Shown one piece after another: positions 7,911 through 16,584 of a DNA stretch of 64,000 bases. The notes under the pieces are model-generated. The model ran no database searches, was not told the origin of the DNA, and saw only the letters and a program-made list of their open reading frames with translations. The DNA comes from Leptotrichia buccalis C-1013-b (GTDB taxonomy: Bacteria; Fusobacteriota; Fusobacteriia; Fusobacteriales; Leptotrichiaceae), in the NCBI RefSeq assembly GCF_000023905.1, contig NC_013192.1, forward strand, positions 682,001 through 746,000, given 5' to 3'. Each line of letters begins with the position of its first letter. Position 1 is the stretch's first letter. A program made the translations under genes and the position numbers.

Positions 7911-8912
7911 ATGATTTCGATTCAGAGGCTTGAAGAACTAATAAAAAAATTTAGTAATGTGAGAATTGCGGTTGTTGGTGATATGATGCTGGATGAGTAT
8001 CTAATAGGAAAAGTTAATAGAATTTCTCCTGAAGCACCAGTTCCTATCGTAAATATTGAAAAGGAAAGATTTGTACTTGGAGGAGCTTCAAATGTGGCAA
8101 ATAACTTAACATCACTTAAAGGAAAAGTTTTTGTTTACGGTGTCATTGGAGATGATGCGAATGGTGAAAAATTTATAAAGGAACTTGAAGAAAAAAATAT
8201 TGATTCTAATGGAATTGTAAAGGATGAAACGCGTCCAACAATTATTAAAAGTAGAGTTTTGTCACAAGGTCAACAGCTACTTAGATTAGACTGGGAAAAA
8301 GATACTGATATTTCAGAAGATATTCAAAATCAACTTTTGGAAAATTTTGAGAAAAATATTGAAAATATTGATGCAGTATTGATTTCTGATTACAATAAAG
8401 GGTTACTTACAAAACATTTATCAGAAAGAATTATAGAAATAGCAAAAAAACATAATAAAAAAGTAATGGTTGATCCAAAACCGCAGAATTTTAAAAATTA
8501 TGTGGGAGCAACTTCAATGACTCCAAATAGAAAAGAAATTTTGGATTATTTTGGAATGAAAAAATTTACTAGCGAGGAAGAAATTGCTGAAAAAATGGCT
8601 CAGTTAAAGGATGATTTAAAACTAGACAGCGTTGTGCTTACTCGAAGTGAAGAGGGAGTTTCGCTGTTTAGAACAAAACATAAGAGAATACCGACTGTGG
8701 CAAGGGAAGTTTATGATGTTACAGGAGCTGGAGATACCTTTATATCGACATTTTTACTTTCGATATGTGCTGGAGCGGATTTGTATGAGGCTGGGGTAAT
8801 TGCGAATATGGCGTCTGGAATTGTGGTAGCAAAAATAGGAACGGCTACTGCAACACAAGATGAAATAATAGAATTTTACAAGGATAATGACAATATATTA
8901 AAAAATATATAA
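7911..8912 (+). CDS. rfaE1: D-glycero-beta-D-manno-heptose-7-phosphate kinase (RfaE1/HldA)
   Basis: This PfkB-family sugar kinase phosphorylates heptose 7-phosphate at C1, an early step toward ADP-heptose for the LPS inner core. The 333 residues have the family's N-terminal GDMMLDEYLIGKVNRISPEAP signature region, the substrate lid FVLGGASNVANNL, and the C-terminal GAGDTF motif with the catalytic aspartate. The adenylyltransferase domain of HldE is absent, so a separate HldC/RfaE2 would be needed elsewhere. GGAAAGGAAAAAG precedes the ATG. It separates the pilus operon from pilC. Confidence 0.92.
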   Translation: MISIQRLEELIKKFSNVRIAVVGDMMLDEYLIGKVNRISPEAPVPIVNIEKERFVLGGASNVANNLTSLKGKVFVYGVIGDDANGEKFIKELEEKNIDSNGIVKDETRPTIIKSRVLSQGQQLLRLDWEKDTDISEDIQNQLLENFEKNIENIDAVLISDYNKGLLTKHLSERIIEIAKKHNKKVMVDPKPQNFKNYVGATSMTPNRKEILDYFGMKKFTSEEEIAEKMAQLKDDLKLDSVVLTRSEEGVSLFRTKHKRIPTVAREVYDVTGAGDTFISTFLLSICAGADLYEAGVIANMASGIVVAKIGTATATQDEIIEFYKDNDNILKNI

Positions 8913-8993
8913 AAATGAAATGTCATTTGATTTAAAGATGTTATAAAATAAAAAAATACAAATAAAAATTTAAAAAGAAAAGGAAGTGAAATT

Positions 8994-9881
8994 ATGGCAA
9001 TTATTGCGGCAGTTGAAGCTGGGGGAACAAAATTTATATGTGGATTGGGAACTGAAGATGGGAAAATTATCGAAAGAGTAAGTATTCCAACTACAACTCC
9101 TGAAGAAACAATGGCACAAGTTATTGAATATTTTAAAGACAAGGAATTTGATGTAATGGGTGTTGGGAGCTTTGGACCGATTGATCCTGTAAAAGGCTCT
9201 AAAACTTACGGATATATTACAAAAACTCCAAAGCCTTACTGGAGCGATTATAATTTAATTGGAGAGTTGAAAAAACATTATGATGTTCCGATGGAATTTG
9301 ATACTGATGTAAATGGAGCGGCGCTTGCGGAAAGCTGGTGGGGTGCTGGAGAAAATCTGAAAAATGTTATGTATATTACTGTTGGAACTGGAATTGGGGC
9401 TGGAGCAGTTGTTGATGGGAAAATGCTTCAAGGATTGACTCATCCTGAAATGGGACATATATTCTTGAAAAGACATAAAGATGATAAGTTTGAAGGAAGA
9501 TGCCCTTTCCATAAGGACTGTATGGAAGGAATGGCAGCAGGGCCTGCAATAGAAGACAGATGGGGTAAAAAAGGATTTGAACTTGCCGATAGGAATGAAG
9601 TTTGGGACATGGAAGCATATTATTTGGCTCAGGCTGTAGTAAATTATACTTTGATTTTATCGCCACAAAGAATAATTATGGGTGGGGGAGTTATGAAACA
9701 AAAGCAGCTGTTTCCATTAATTAGAAAATATGTGTTGGAATTTTTAAATGGGTATGTTCAAAAAGAGGAAATTTTAGAAAAAATAGAAGACTATATTGTT
9801 TATCCAGGACTTGGAGATGAAGCAGGATTTGTCGGATCAATCGCATTGGGGAAAATTGCATTGGAAAATAACAGAAAATAA
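8994..9881 (+). CDS. scrK: ROK-family fructokinase
   Basis: A cytoplasmic ATP-dependent sugar kinase of 295 residues. The N-terminal AAVEAGGTKFICG is the ROK phosphate-binding motif. DTDVNGAALAE contains the catalytic aspartate, and HPEMGH followed by a Cys/His cluster (GRCPFHKDC) is the ROK zinc site. The short size and the SWWGAG region fit bacterial fructokinases (ScrK/GmuE). A sucrose-6-phosphate hydrolase gene at 49519-50979 would release the fructose it uses, although the two are far apart. GGAAGTG precedes the ATG. Confidence 0.85.
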   Translation: MAIIAAVEAGGTKFICGLGTEDGKIIERVSIPTTTPEETMAQVIEYFKDKEFDVMGVGSFGPIDPVKGSKTYGYITKTPKPYWSDYNLIGELKKHYDVPMEFDTDVNGAALAESWWGAGENLKNVMYITVGTGIGAGAVVDGKMLQGLTHPEMGHIFLKRHKDDKFEGRCPFHKDCMEGMAAGPAIEDRWGKKGFELADRNEVWDMEAYYLAQAVVNYTLILSPQRIIMGGGVMKQKQLFPLIRKYVLEFLNGYVQKEEILEKIEDYIVYPGLGDEAGFVGSIALGKIALENNRK

Positions 9882-9921
9882 TAATTGATTTATAATTAAT
9901 CAAAGGGGAGGGTTAATTAAA

Positions 9922-10965
9922 ATGGCAAGTATTATAAAGAGCAAGGAAAGTGAAATTAGTGAAAAAGACTTGCTATCGTTTACGAAAAGTGTATATTATT
10001 TATTAAATGGTAAAATTTCGCTAATTGATACACTTGGAATTGTTGCACAGAATTATAGTGGAGATTTGAAAAGTAAGATAATTCGTACAAAACAGCAGAT
10101 TGAAAAGGGAGTTTCTCTTCATAGGGCTTTTTCAAAGATTACTGCAAATAAAGAATTTATGGAAATGGTAAAAATTGGGGAAGAAACTGGAAATTTGGAA
10201 ATAGTCTTTAAGAATCTGTATGAAAAATACGAGTTTAATCAGAAAATAAAAAAAGATGTGAAAAATTTGAGCATTTATCCAATAACAGTTATAATTACAG
10301 CATTAGTAATTGTGTTTATATTGTTAAAGTTTGTTGTACCTAAATTTGTCCTAATTTATTCTGACATTGGGCAGGAATTACCGAGAGTTACGCAAATTGT
10401 GATAAATATTAGTAAAATAACGGATAAATATGGTATTTTTCTTTTAATTGCCATAATTTTTTTATTTTTTGGATTAAAAAATTGGAAAGGAAAAAATGAA
10501 AAGAATTTTGAAAAAATTTTTTTAGAAATGAAACTGGTTGGGCAAATGTATAAAAATATTTGCATATTGAATTTTACAAGAAATATGTATTCTCTGACAG
10601 ATGCCAATGTTCCATTGATTCAATCCTTAAAAATGTGTACAAATTCCAAAAGTTATATTTTAAATGAGGAACTGAAAAAAATTATTTTAAAAATAGAAAA
10701 AGGTGAGAGTATTCAAAAATCCTTTAAACATACGACTTTTTTTGATAATGAATACGTAAGTTTCCTTGCAATTGGAGAAAAGACCGGCGAAATGAAAATA
10801 TCATTTTTTAATTTGAATGAAATTTATTACGAAAAAGTTAGCGAGAAAATAAAATGGTTTTTAAAAATGTTTGAGCCGCTTTCGATAATTTTTATCGGAG
10901 TAATTATTGGGCTTATTGTATTTTCAGTTATGCTGCCTATTTTTAAAATGGGGGAAATGCTGTAA
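9922..10965 (+). CDS. pilC: pilus/type II secretion platform protein (PilC/GspF)
   Basis: A polytopic inner-membrane protein of 347 residues with the duplicated GspF cytoplasmic domain. The repeated motif pair MVKIGEETGNLE (about residue 75) and FLAIGEKTGEMK (about residue 280) is characteristic, as is the C-terminal EPLSIIFIGVIIGLIV helix. It anchors the extension ATPase beneath the growing pilus. The missing partners are nearby: pilins, PilO-like protein and secretin lie at 1.9-7.7 kb, separated by two metabolic genes. No PilB/PilT ATPase is in the window. AGGGGAGGG lies before the ATG. Confidence 0.9.
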   Translation: MASIIKSKESEISEKDLLSFTKSVYYLLNGKISLIDTLGIVAQNYSGDLKSKIIRTKQQIEKGVSLHRAFSKITANKEFMEMVKIGEETGNLEIVFKNLYEKYEFNQKIKKDVKNLSIYPITVIITALVIVFILLKFVVPKFVLIYSDIGQELPRVTQIVINISKITDKYGIFLLIAIIFLFFGLKNWKGKNEKNFEKIFLEMKLVGQMYKNICILNFTRNMYSLTDANVPLIQSLKMCTNSKSYILNEELKKIILKIEKGESIQKSFKHTTFFDNEYVSFLAIGEKTGEMKISFFNLNEIYYEKVSEKIKWFLKMFEPLSIIFIGVIIGLIVFSVMLPIFKMGEML

Positions 10966-11281
10966 ATATTAAATTAAAAATATAAAAAATTAAAGTTGGA
11001 AACTGGAATTTTAGATTTAACACAAAAATTCTATTCTTTATTAAAATACAGGATTTATTAGGAACTATTATTAGTAAAGGGGAGGAAAGGCTTCTTATAA
11101 GCGAATAAATAAAATGTATATTTTAAAAAGGGGAATAAATTGTTTGGTTTTTCTAAAATAATTTAGATTATAGCAAAGATAGTTTAAAATTTGACTCAAA
11201 GATTACAAACATGCTGCTAAAATTTTGGAGGTTTAATTTTAAATGAATATCAATATACAATAAAAGAAAAAAGGAAAATTT
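10966..11281. other. AT-rich intergenic gap without a clear feature
   Basis: This 316-base stretch holds no credible gene or terminator. AAAGGGGAGGAAAGG at about 11077-11091 resembles a ribosome site but opens no useful reading frame; one 15-codon ORF at 11114 looks accidental. The 12-mer AAAATTTGACTC near 11187 is shared with 36854. Confidence 0.4.
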
Positions 11282-11926
11282 ATGATAGAAAATTTTATGG
11301 AATCATCGAAATATGCACAGAATTTGTTTAAAATAAGGAATGAAATTATACAGGATATAAAAAACGAAAGTTTAGATGAAAATGTGCCGATTATTACAGA
11401 TGAAGTGCTAAATTATATGATTTTTACTGCTAGAAATATAAAGGCTCGAAATATTTTGGAAATTGGTACAGCGACAGGTTATTCAGGACTATTTTTAGCA
11501 CAAATCGCTAATGAAAATAGCGGGTTTTTGACAACAATGGAAATTGATGAAATTCGTTATGGAAAAGCTGTGGAAAATTTTAAGAAACTTGGATTATTTG
11601 AAAAGAATAAGATGATTTTTGGAGATGCTTTGGAAGAAATTCCGAAACTTGATAAGAATGTGAAATATGATTTTATTTTTATTGATGCGTCGAAAGGTCA
11701 GTATTTGAAGTTTTTTGAAATGAGTTATGAACTTCTCAATGAAAATGGAATTATTTTTATTGATAATCTAATGTTTCGTGGACTGGTTGCGGCAGATAAG
11801 GAAGAAATTCCAAAAAGATATAAGACAATTGTAAGAAGGCTCAAAGAGTTTATAGAAAAGTTGAATGAAGAGTATAATTTTGTACTGCTGCCGTTTGGAG
11901 ATGGAGTTGGGATAGTAAAAAAATAA
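11282..11926 (+). CDS. SAM-dependent O-methyltransferase (TrmR/YrrM-like)
   Basis: A 214-residue class I methyltransferase of the caffeoyl-CoA O-methyltransferase fold. The SAM motif is ILEIGTATGYSGLFLA (about residues 58-73), followed by the acidic end of strand 2 (TMEID) and the metal-site region FIFIDASKGQY and FIDNLMFRG. Bacillus YrrM/TrmR, which methylates 5-hydroxyuridine in tRNA, has this length and these motifs; the substrate here is an inference. The ATG at 11282 is preceded by AAAAAAGGAAAAT. The gene stands alone between two unusual intergenic stretches. Confidence 0.82.
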   Translation: MIENFMESSKYAQNLFKIRNEIIQDIKNESLDENVPIITDEVLNYMIFTARNIKARNILEIGTATGYSGLFLAQIANENSGFLTTMEIDEIRYGKAVENFKKLGLFEKNKMIFGDALEEIPKLDKNVKYDFIFIDASKGQYLKFFEMSYELLNENGIIFIDNLMFRGLVAADKEEIPKRYKTIVRRLKEFIEKLNEEYNFVLLPFGDGVGIVKK

Positions 11927-12015
11927 ATCCTGTTAGACAATTTGGCAATTATAAATATGGAAAGTATTACTCAAGAAGTCAAACATCTTGTCAAAAATAA
12001 AAGAAAAGTATTAAA

Positions 12016-12141
12016 GTTGTCGAATATATTTATTTAATAGATATGTTCGATAACTTAAGTTTTTTATCTATACAAGGGGTCAAGACCCCTTGCTTCAAGA
12101 TATTTATTTTATTAAATTCTAAGTTTGTATAGTTATCGAAC
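12016..12141. repeat. multi-hairpin structured intergenic element
   Basis: A perfect 20-base palindrome (CAAGGGGTC + AA + GACCCCTTG) lies at 12073-12092. It is flanked by GTTCGATAAC at 12045-12054, which pairs perfectly with GTTATCGAAC at 12132-12141 and also, with one wobble, with GTTGTCGAA at 12016-12024. The two pairings exclude each other. It lies 60 bases before the EEP hydrolase gene. It may be an extragenic palindromic repeat or a regulatory RNA. Confidence 0.55.
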
Positions 12142-12204
12142 AGGTCTAATGTTAAAGTGATTTGTATAATTTTGTGAAGATACAAGAAAGAGAAGTGAGG
12201 AGAA

Positions 12205-12951
12205 ATGAAATTTCTTTTGTATAATATTCGATATGGGACTGGAAAATATTTGAATCAGCCGTTTAAGCATATGCGAGGGTATTTGGGACGCTCTGTAAGG
12301 CATATATATCGCATTGGTAAATTTATTAATAAATATAAGCCTGATATTGTGGGACTTGTAGAGGTTGATCTTGGCTCATTTAGAATGTACAGCAGAAATC
12401 AGGCTACGCTTCTTGGGAGAATTACGAGAAATAATAATGTTTATCAGTATAAATATGAGGAAGATTCTAATTATATGAAATTTCCGATGGTGAGAAAGCA
12501 GGGGAATGCTTTGCTTTCTAAAAAGCCTGTTTTACGAGAAGAATTTCATTATCTGGATATTGGAATGAAAAAATTGATTATTGAGGTGGAAACGGAAGAT
12601 GTTGTAGTATTTCTAGTTCATTTGGCACTTGGTGGAAAAACACGGCAGAAACAGATTGTGCAGCTTTACAATTTTGTGAAAAACTGCAAAAAGCCAGTTA
12701 TAGTTGCTGGAGATTTTAATGTGTTCTGGGGAGAAGAGGAAATTGAAATGTTTTTACAGGCTTCCAACCTGCGAAATATAAACATAAGAAAAGATCCGAC
12801 TTTTCCGAGCTGGAATCCAAAAAGGGAACTTGATTTTATACTTTGCTCAAAGGAAATAAAAGTAAAAAGTTATGAAGTTATACAAACTCAGCTTTCGGAT
12901 CATCTGCCGATATTAGTTGATTTTGAAATTGTAAAATCAGAAAAAAGATAG
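12205..12951 (+). CDS. endonuclease/exonuclease/phosphatase-family protein
   Basis: A 248-residue metal-dependent hydrolase of the EEP superfamily, which includes AP endonucleases, sphingomyelinases and nonspecific nucleases. It starts with the family's KFLLYNIRYG strand, has a Glu metal ligand in VGLVEVD, the AGDFNVFWGEEE motif (catalytic Asp and Asn), and ends with LDFILCS and the SDHLPILVDF motif holding the active-site Asp-His pair. No signal peptide is visible, so it should be cytoplasmic. The substrate cannot be set from sequence. AAGTGAGGAGAA precedes the ATG. Confidence 0.85.
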   Translation: MKFLLYNIRYGTGKYLNQPFKHMRGYLGRSVRHIYRIGKFINKYKPDIVGLVEVDLGSFRMYSRNQATLLGRITRNNNVYQYKYEEDSNYMKFPMVRKQGNALLSKKPVLREEFHYLDIGMKKLIIEVETEDVVVFLVHLALGGKTRQKQIVQLYNFVKNCKKPVIVAGDFNVFWGEEEIEMFLQASNLRNINIRKDPTFPSWNPKRELDFILCSKEIKVKSYEVIQTQLSDHLPILVDFEIVKSEKR

Positions 12952-13021
12952 TTTTTTGTTCATAAAATCTATATCATTAATTCTATTAATGTTATCATTA
13001 AAAACTTATATATTTAATATA

Positions 13022-13050
13022 TTGATTTTGTATTATTTTTCTGCTATAAT
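13022..13050 (+). promoter_or_regulatory. sigma70-type promoter of the arginine operon
   Basis: TTGATT at 13022-13027 and a consensus TATAAT at 13045-13050 are 17 bases apart. Transcription would start near 13057, giving a leader of about 270 nt before argC that includes the short peptide ORF and the competing hairpins. Confidence 0.8.
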
Positions 13051-13093
13051 AGATTTATCAAAAAACAAATTAAAATGATGGGAGGAAAAGATT

Positions 13094-13135
13094 ATGAAAA
13101 TGATAAGAAGGATAAGGGATAATAAATTTACATAA
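13094..13135 (+). CDS. arginine-rich leader peptide of the arg operon
   Basis: A 13-codon ORF encodes MKMIRRIRDNKFT. GGGAGG ends 8 bases before the ATG, a good ribosome site. Three of 13 codons are Arg (AGA, AGG, AGG at 13106-13111 and 13115-13117). It lies about 37 bases after the predicted transcription start and 190 bases before argC. The coding bases GATAAGGG (13111-13118), which include Arg codons, can pair with CCCTTGTC (13148-13155). Such peptides sense charged-tRNA supply by ribosome stalling in trp- or his-type attenuation; that role here is inferred. Confidence 0.7.
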   Translation: MKMIRRIRDNKFT

Positions 13136-13302
13136 TTTAATTATAAACCCTTGTCAGATGGTGTATAGTCATTTTTATAATGGATTCCTGTTTTATATAA
13201 AAATTTTATTTTTGCCAATGACTTTTGGGTTATTGGCTCTTTGTTTTTATATACAATTTGTATAATTTTATTTAGAGCCTGTAAAAAAGGGCTTTTTTTT
13301 TT
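13111..13302 (+). promoter_or_regulatory. transcription attenuator of the arg operon
   Basis: A series of mutually exclusive pairings ends in a terminator. (1) 13111-13118 pairs with 13148-13155, and includes leader-peptide Arg codons. (2) AACCC/GTCA (13146-13156) pairs with TGAC/GGGTT (13219-13231). (3) GCCAAT (13214-13219) pairs with ATTGGC (13232-13237). (4) GGCTCT (13235-13240) pairs with AGAGCC (13274-13279), an antiterminator. (5) AGAGCCT (13274-13280) pairs with GGGCTTT (13289-13295), followed by a T run to 13302. Pairing 4 excludes 3 and 5. No T-box consensus is present. Confidence 0.7.
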
Positions 13303-13328
13303 ATAAAAAATTTAAGGAGATGGTAATT

Positions 13329-14378
13329 ATGATAAAAGTTGGAGTTATTGGAGCGACTGGATATGCTGGACAGCAGTTAGTATGGATATTGAATAACCAT
13401 AAAGAAGTGAAAATTGAGTTTATTTCTTCGTATTCAAATGCTGGGGAAAATATGGGGGATGTGTATGCGAATTATAAAAAATATTTTGAGAAAAAATTGA
13501 TTTCTCAGGAAGAGGCTGAAAAGAGTTTTGGAAAAATTGATGTGTTGTTTTTGGCATTGCCGCATGGATTGTCGGAAAAGATGACTAAGAAGGCACTTGA
13601 AAATGATGTAAAAGTTTTTGATTTGGGAGCAGATTTCAGGCTGGATGATTCGGAAACTTATGAAAAATGGTATGATGTTAAGCATGAGTTTCCTGAAATT
13701 AATCAGAGTGCAGTTTATGGCTTGCCTGAGATAAATAGGGGAAAAATAAAGGAAAGTCAAGTTATTGCATGTCCGGGGTGTTATCCGACATCAGCGATAT
13801 TGGGAGCAGCGCCACTTTTAAAAAATAAAGTTGTAAAAACGGATAAAATAATAATTGATTCAAAATCTGGAGTTTCAGGAGCAGGGAGAAGTGCCAAAAT
13901 AGATACAATTTTTACAGAAGTAAATGAAAACTTTAAGGCTTACGGAGTTTTAAAGCATAGACATACGCCTGAAATAAAGCAGGAAATGGATAAATTATCA
14001 GAAAGCGATATAAACGTAGTGTTTACTCCGCATTTATTACCGATAAATAGAGGGATTCTTTCAACAATTTATTTGGAAGTAAATGAAAAATGGAAGGAAA
14101 GTTTGACGGAAGAAAAGATTTATGAAATTTATAATGAGTTTTATAAAAATGAGTATTTTATAAGGGTTACTGAAAATTTGCCTGAGATAAAAAATGTGAA
14201 AAATAGTAATATTTGTGAAATTGGTGTCCGTTATGACTCAAAAAGTGGGAATATTATTGTAATTTCTGCGATTGACAACCTTATAAAAGGAGCAGGAGGG
14301 CAAGCTGTTCAAAGTATGAATATTATGTTTGGGTTTGAAGAAAATATGGGACTGGAATTTTTATCAATGTATATTTAA
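13329..14378 (+). CDS. argC: N-acetyl-gamma-glutamyl-phosphate reductase (ArgC)
   Basis: ArgC reduces N-acetylglutamyl phosphate to the semialdehyde with NADPH, the third step of ornithine synthesis. The 349 residues show the Rossmann motif GVIGATGYAGQQL at the start, FLALPHGLSE, and the catalytic cysteine in ACPGCYPTSAIL. KHRHTPEI carries the catalytic histidine. ATG 13329 is chosen because AAGGAGA lies at 13314-13320, 8 bases upstream; the in-frame ATG at 13320 would overlap that site. It is the first structural gene of the arg operon, directly after the attenuator. Confidence 0.97.
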   Translation: MIKVGVIGATGYAGQQLVWILNNHKEVKIEFISSYSNAGENMGDVYANYKKYFEKKLISQEEAEKSFGKIDVLFLALPHGLSEKMTKKALENDVKVFDLGADFRLDDSETYEKWYDVKHEFPEINQSAVYGLPEINRGKIKESQVIACPGCYPTSAILGAAPLLKNKVVKTDKIIIDSKSGVSGAGRSAKIDTIFTEVNENFKAYGVLKHRHTPEIKQEMDKLSESDINVVFTPHLLPINRGILSTIYLEVNEKWKESLTEEKIYEIYNEFYKNEYFIRVTENLPEIKNVKNSNICEIGVRYDSKSGNIIVISAIDNLIKGAGGQAVQSMNIMFGFEENMGLEFLSMYI

Positions 14379-14409
14379 AAAAAACTAACTGTTAAAAGGA
14401 GTGATTTTT

Positions 14410-15642
14410 ATGAAAATAATAAAAGATGGGACAATTACTAATGTTAAAGGGATAAAGGCGGCAGGAATATCGGCACAGTTGAAAAAAAGCGGAAAAAAAG
14501 ACTTGGCATTGATTTATAGTGAAAAAAAGGCAGTTTCAGCTGCGGTGTTTACAAAAAATCTTGTAAAAGCGGCTCCGATTATTTTGAATATGGAAAATAT
14601 AAAAAATGGAAACACACAGGGAATTATTGTAAATAGCGGGAATGCTAATTCGTGTACTGGAGAAACTGGACTTGAAAATGCTAAAAAAATGACGGAATTT
14701 GCAGCAAATGAACTGGGACTCAAAAAAGAGGAGATTTTGGTGCAGTCTACTGGAATTATTGGAGTTCAGCTGGATATGGAAAAAATAGAAACTGGAATTA
14801 GTAAAATTTGCAAGGAAATATCGAAGGATGGAGGAAATGACGCAGCGTCGGCAATTATGACAACGGACACTTTTACAAAACAGATTTGTGCAGAAATTGA
14901 AATAGATGGAAAAACAGTAACAGTTGCGGGAATGGCAAAAGGTTCTGGGATGATACATCCAAATATGGCTACAATGCTGGCTTTCACAGTAACGGATGTA
15001 AATATTGAAAAATCGTTGCTGCAAAAAATATTTTCTGAAATTACAGACAGCACATTTAATATGATTTCAGTTGACGGAGATACAAGTACAAATGATATGG
15101 CTTGTGTTATTGCTAATGGAGCTTCCGAAAATAAAAAAATTATCGATGAAAATTCTGAAGGATACAGCAAATTTAAAGAGGCACTTCATTTTGTGAATCA
15201 GGAGCTGGCAAAGTTGATTGCAAAAGATGGAGAAGGGGCGACAAAATTAATTGAAGTTACTGTAACTGGGGCAAAAAGTAAAAAAGACGCACAAAAAGTT
15301 GCAAAATCAGTAATAACTTCGAGTCTTTTCAAAGCGGCTGTATTTGGGGAAGATCCAAACTGGGGAAGAATCCTTTGTGCTGTAGGTTATTCTGAAGCGA
15401 AACTTATTGTTGATAAAATAAATATTTTTCTTGGAAATGATATTAATGCTTTACAAAAAGGAGTTCAAGTTGCAAAAAATGGCATGGGAATAGAATTTGA
15501 CAACGAAAAGGCTGTTAAAATTTTGAAAAATGGGAAAGTTGAAATTTTGATTGAACTGAATGATGGAGAGTTTTCTTCGACTGCGTGGGGATGTGACTTG
15601 AGTTATGATTACGTGAAAATAAATGCTGAATATCATACATAA
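14410..15642 (+). CDS. argJ: glutamate N-acetyltransferase / ornithine acetyltransferase (ArgJ)
   Basis: ArgJ moves acetyl from N-acetylornithine to glutamate, which recycles the acetyl group and makes a separate argA/argE route unnecessary. The 410-residue precursor carries the self-cleavage site in HPNMATMLAF, where the Thr of ATML becomes the N-terminal nucleophile of the beta chain. GNANSCTG and EDPNWGRIL are further family motifs. The ATG at 14410 follows AAAAGGA with good spacing; an in-frame GTG at 14401 abuts that site. Whether it is mono- or bifunctional cannot be read from sequence. Confidence 0.96.
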   Translation: MKIIKDGTITNVKGIKAAGISAQLKKSGKKDLALIYSEKKAVSAAVFTKNLVKAAPIILNMENIKNGNTQGIIVNSGNANSCTGETGLENAKKMTEFAANELGLKKEEILVQSTGIIGVQLDMEKIETGISKICKEISKDGGNDAASAIMTTDTFTKQICAEIEIDGKTVTVAGMAKGSGMIHPNMATMLAFTVTDVNIEKSLLQKIFSEITDSTFNMISVDGDTSTNDMACVIANGASENKKIIDENSEGYSKFKEALHFVNQELAKLIAKDGEGATKLIEVTVTGAKSKKDAQKVAKSVITSSLFKAAVFGEDPNWGRILCAVGYSEAKLIVDKINIFLGNDINALQKGVQVAKNGMGIEFDNEKAVKILKNGKVEILIELNDGEFSSTAWGCDLSYDYVKINAEYHT

Positions 15643-15666
15643 GAAAATAATCTGGAGGATAGAATA

Positions 15667-16557
15667 ATGGTATCAAATTTACAGAAGGCTAAAATATTGG
15701 TAAATGCCTTGCCATATATAAAAAAATATTATGGGCAGACAATAGTTATAAAATATGGTGGAAGCGCCATGGTTGACAAAACTGCACGAAAACAGTTTAT
15801 TAAAGATGTTGTACTTATGAAATACATTGGTATAAATCCTGTAATTGTACATGGTGGCGGCCCTGAAATTAATGAAATGCTTCAAAAAATTGGAAAAGAA
15901 AGTAAATTTATTGCGGGAAATCGTGTGACTGATGGGGAAACTGTGGAGATTGTGGAAATGGTTCTTTCTGGGAAAGTAAATAAGGGAATTGTTGCAGATA
16001 TTAATAAATATGGCGGGAAAGCTGTTGGAATAAGCGGAAAAGATGATAATATGATTTTAGTTAGGCAAAAGTATATTGAAGAAAAAAGTGAAAATAGCGA
16101 GGAAACAAAGAAAATTGATATTGGATTTGTGGGAGAAATTGAAAATATTAATACTGAAATTATAAAGGTGCTTGAAAAAAGTGACTATATTCCAGTAATT
16201 TCGTCAATAGGAACTGATAAAAATGGACAGACTTATAATATAAATGCCGATTATGTGGCAGGGGAAATTGCGGGAAAATTAAATGCAGATAGAATGATAT
16301 TTTTAACGGATGTTGATGGAATATTGCTTGATTATCACGATAAGCAGACGCTTATTGATGAAATTGACGTTTATCACGTAAATAAATTAATTGAAAAAGG
16401 TATAATTAGTGGAGGAATGCTACCTAAAGTGAATACTTGCCTAAAAGCCATTGAAAAAGGGGTGGAAAATGTGATTATTTTAAATGGGAAGCTGGAACAT
16501 TCATTATTATTGGAGTTGTTTACAGAGGAAGGAGCTGGAACTTTAATAAAAAAATAA
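15667..16557 (+). CDS. argB: acetylglutamate kinase (ArgB)
   Basis: ArgB phosphorylates N-acetylglutamate, the second step and usual arginine feedback point of the linear pathway. The 296 residues have the amino-acid-kinase motifs: VIKYGGSAM near the N terminus, VIVHGGGPEIN, NRVTDGETVE and the C-terminal ISGGMLPKVN. The N-terminal helix before the kinase fold (residues 1-20, KAKILVNALPYIKKYYG) is the segment seen in arginine-sensitive hexameric ArgB enzymes, so feedback inhibition is likely. GGAGG lies 7 bases before the ATG. It follows argJ by 24 bases. Confidence 0.97.
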   Translation: MVSNLQKAKILVNALPYIKKYYGQTIVIKYGGSAMVDKTARKQFIKDVVLMKYIGINPVIVHGGGPEINEMLQKIGKESKFIAGNRVTDGETVEIVEMVLSGKVNKGIVADINKYGGKAVGISGKDDNMILVRQKYIEEKSENSEETKKIDIGFVGEIENINTEIIKVLEKSDYIPVISSIGTDKNGQTYNINADYVAGEIAGKLNADRMIFLTDVDGILLDYHDKQTLIDEIDVYHVNKLIEKGIISGGMLPKVNTCLKAIEKGVENVIILNGKLEHSLLLELFTEEGAGTLIKK

Positions 16558-16584
16558 ATTAAATTTTAGAAGGGAAGCAAAAAA

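Noticed and set aside
13100-13310. T-box riboswitch upstream of argC
   Set aside because: Length is adequate and a terminator is present, but no T-box sequence (AGGGTGGNACCGCG-like), specifier stem or AG bulge is seen. The peptide ORF with Arg codons explains the layout better.
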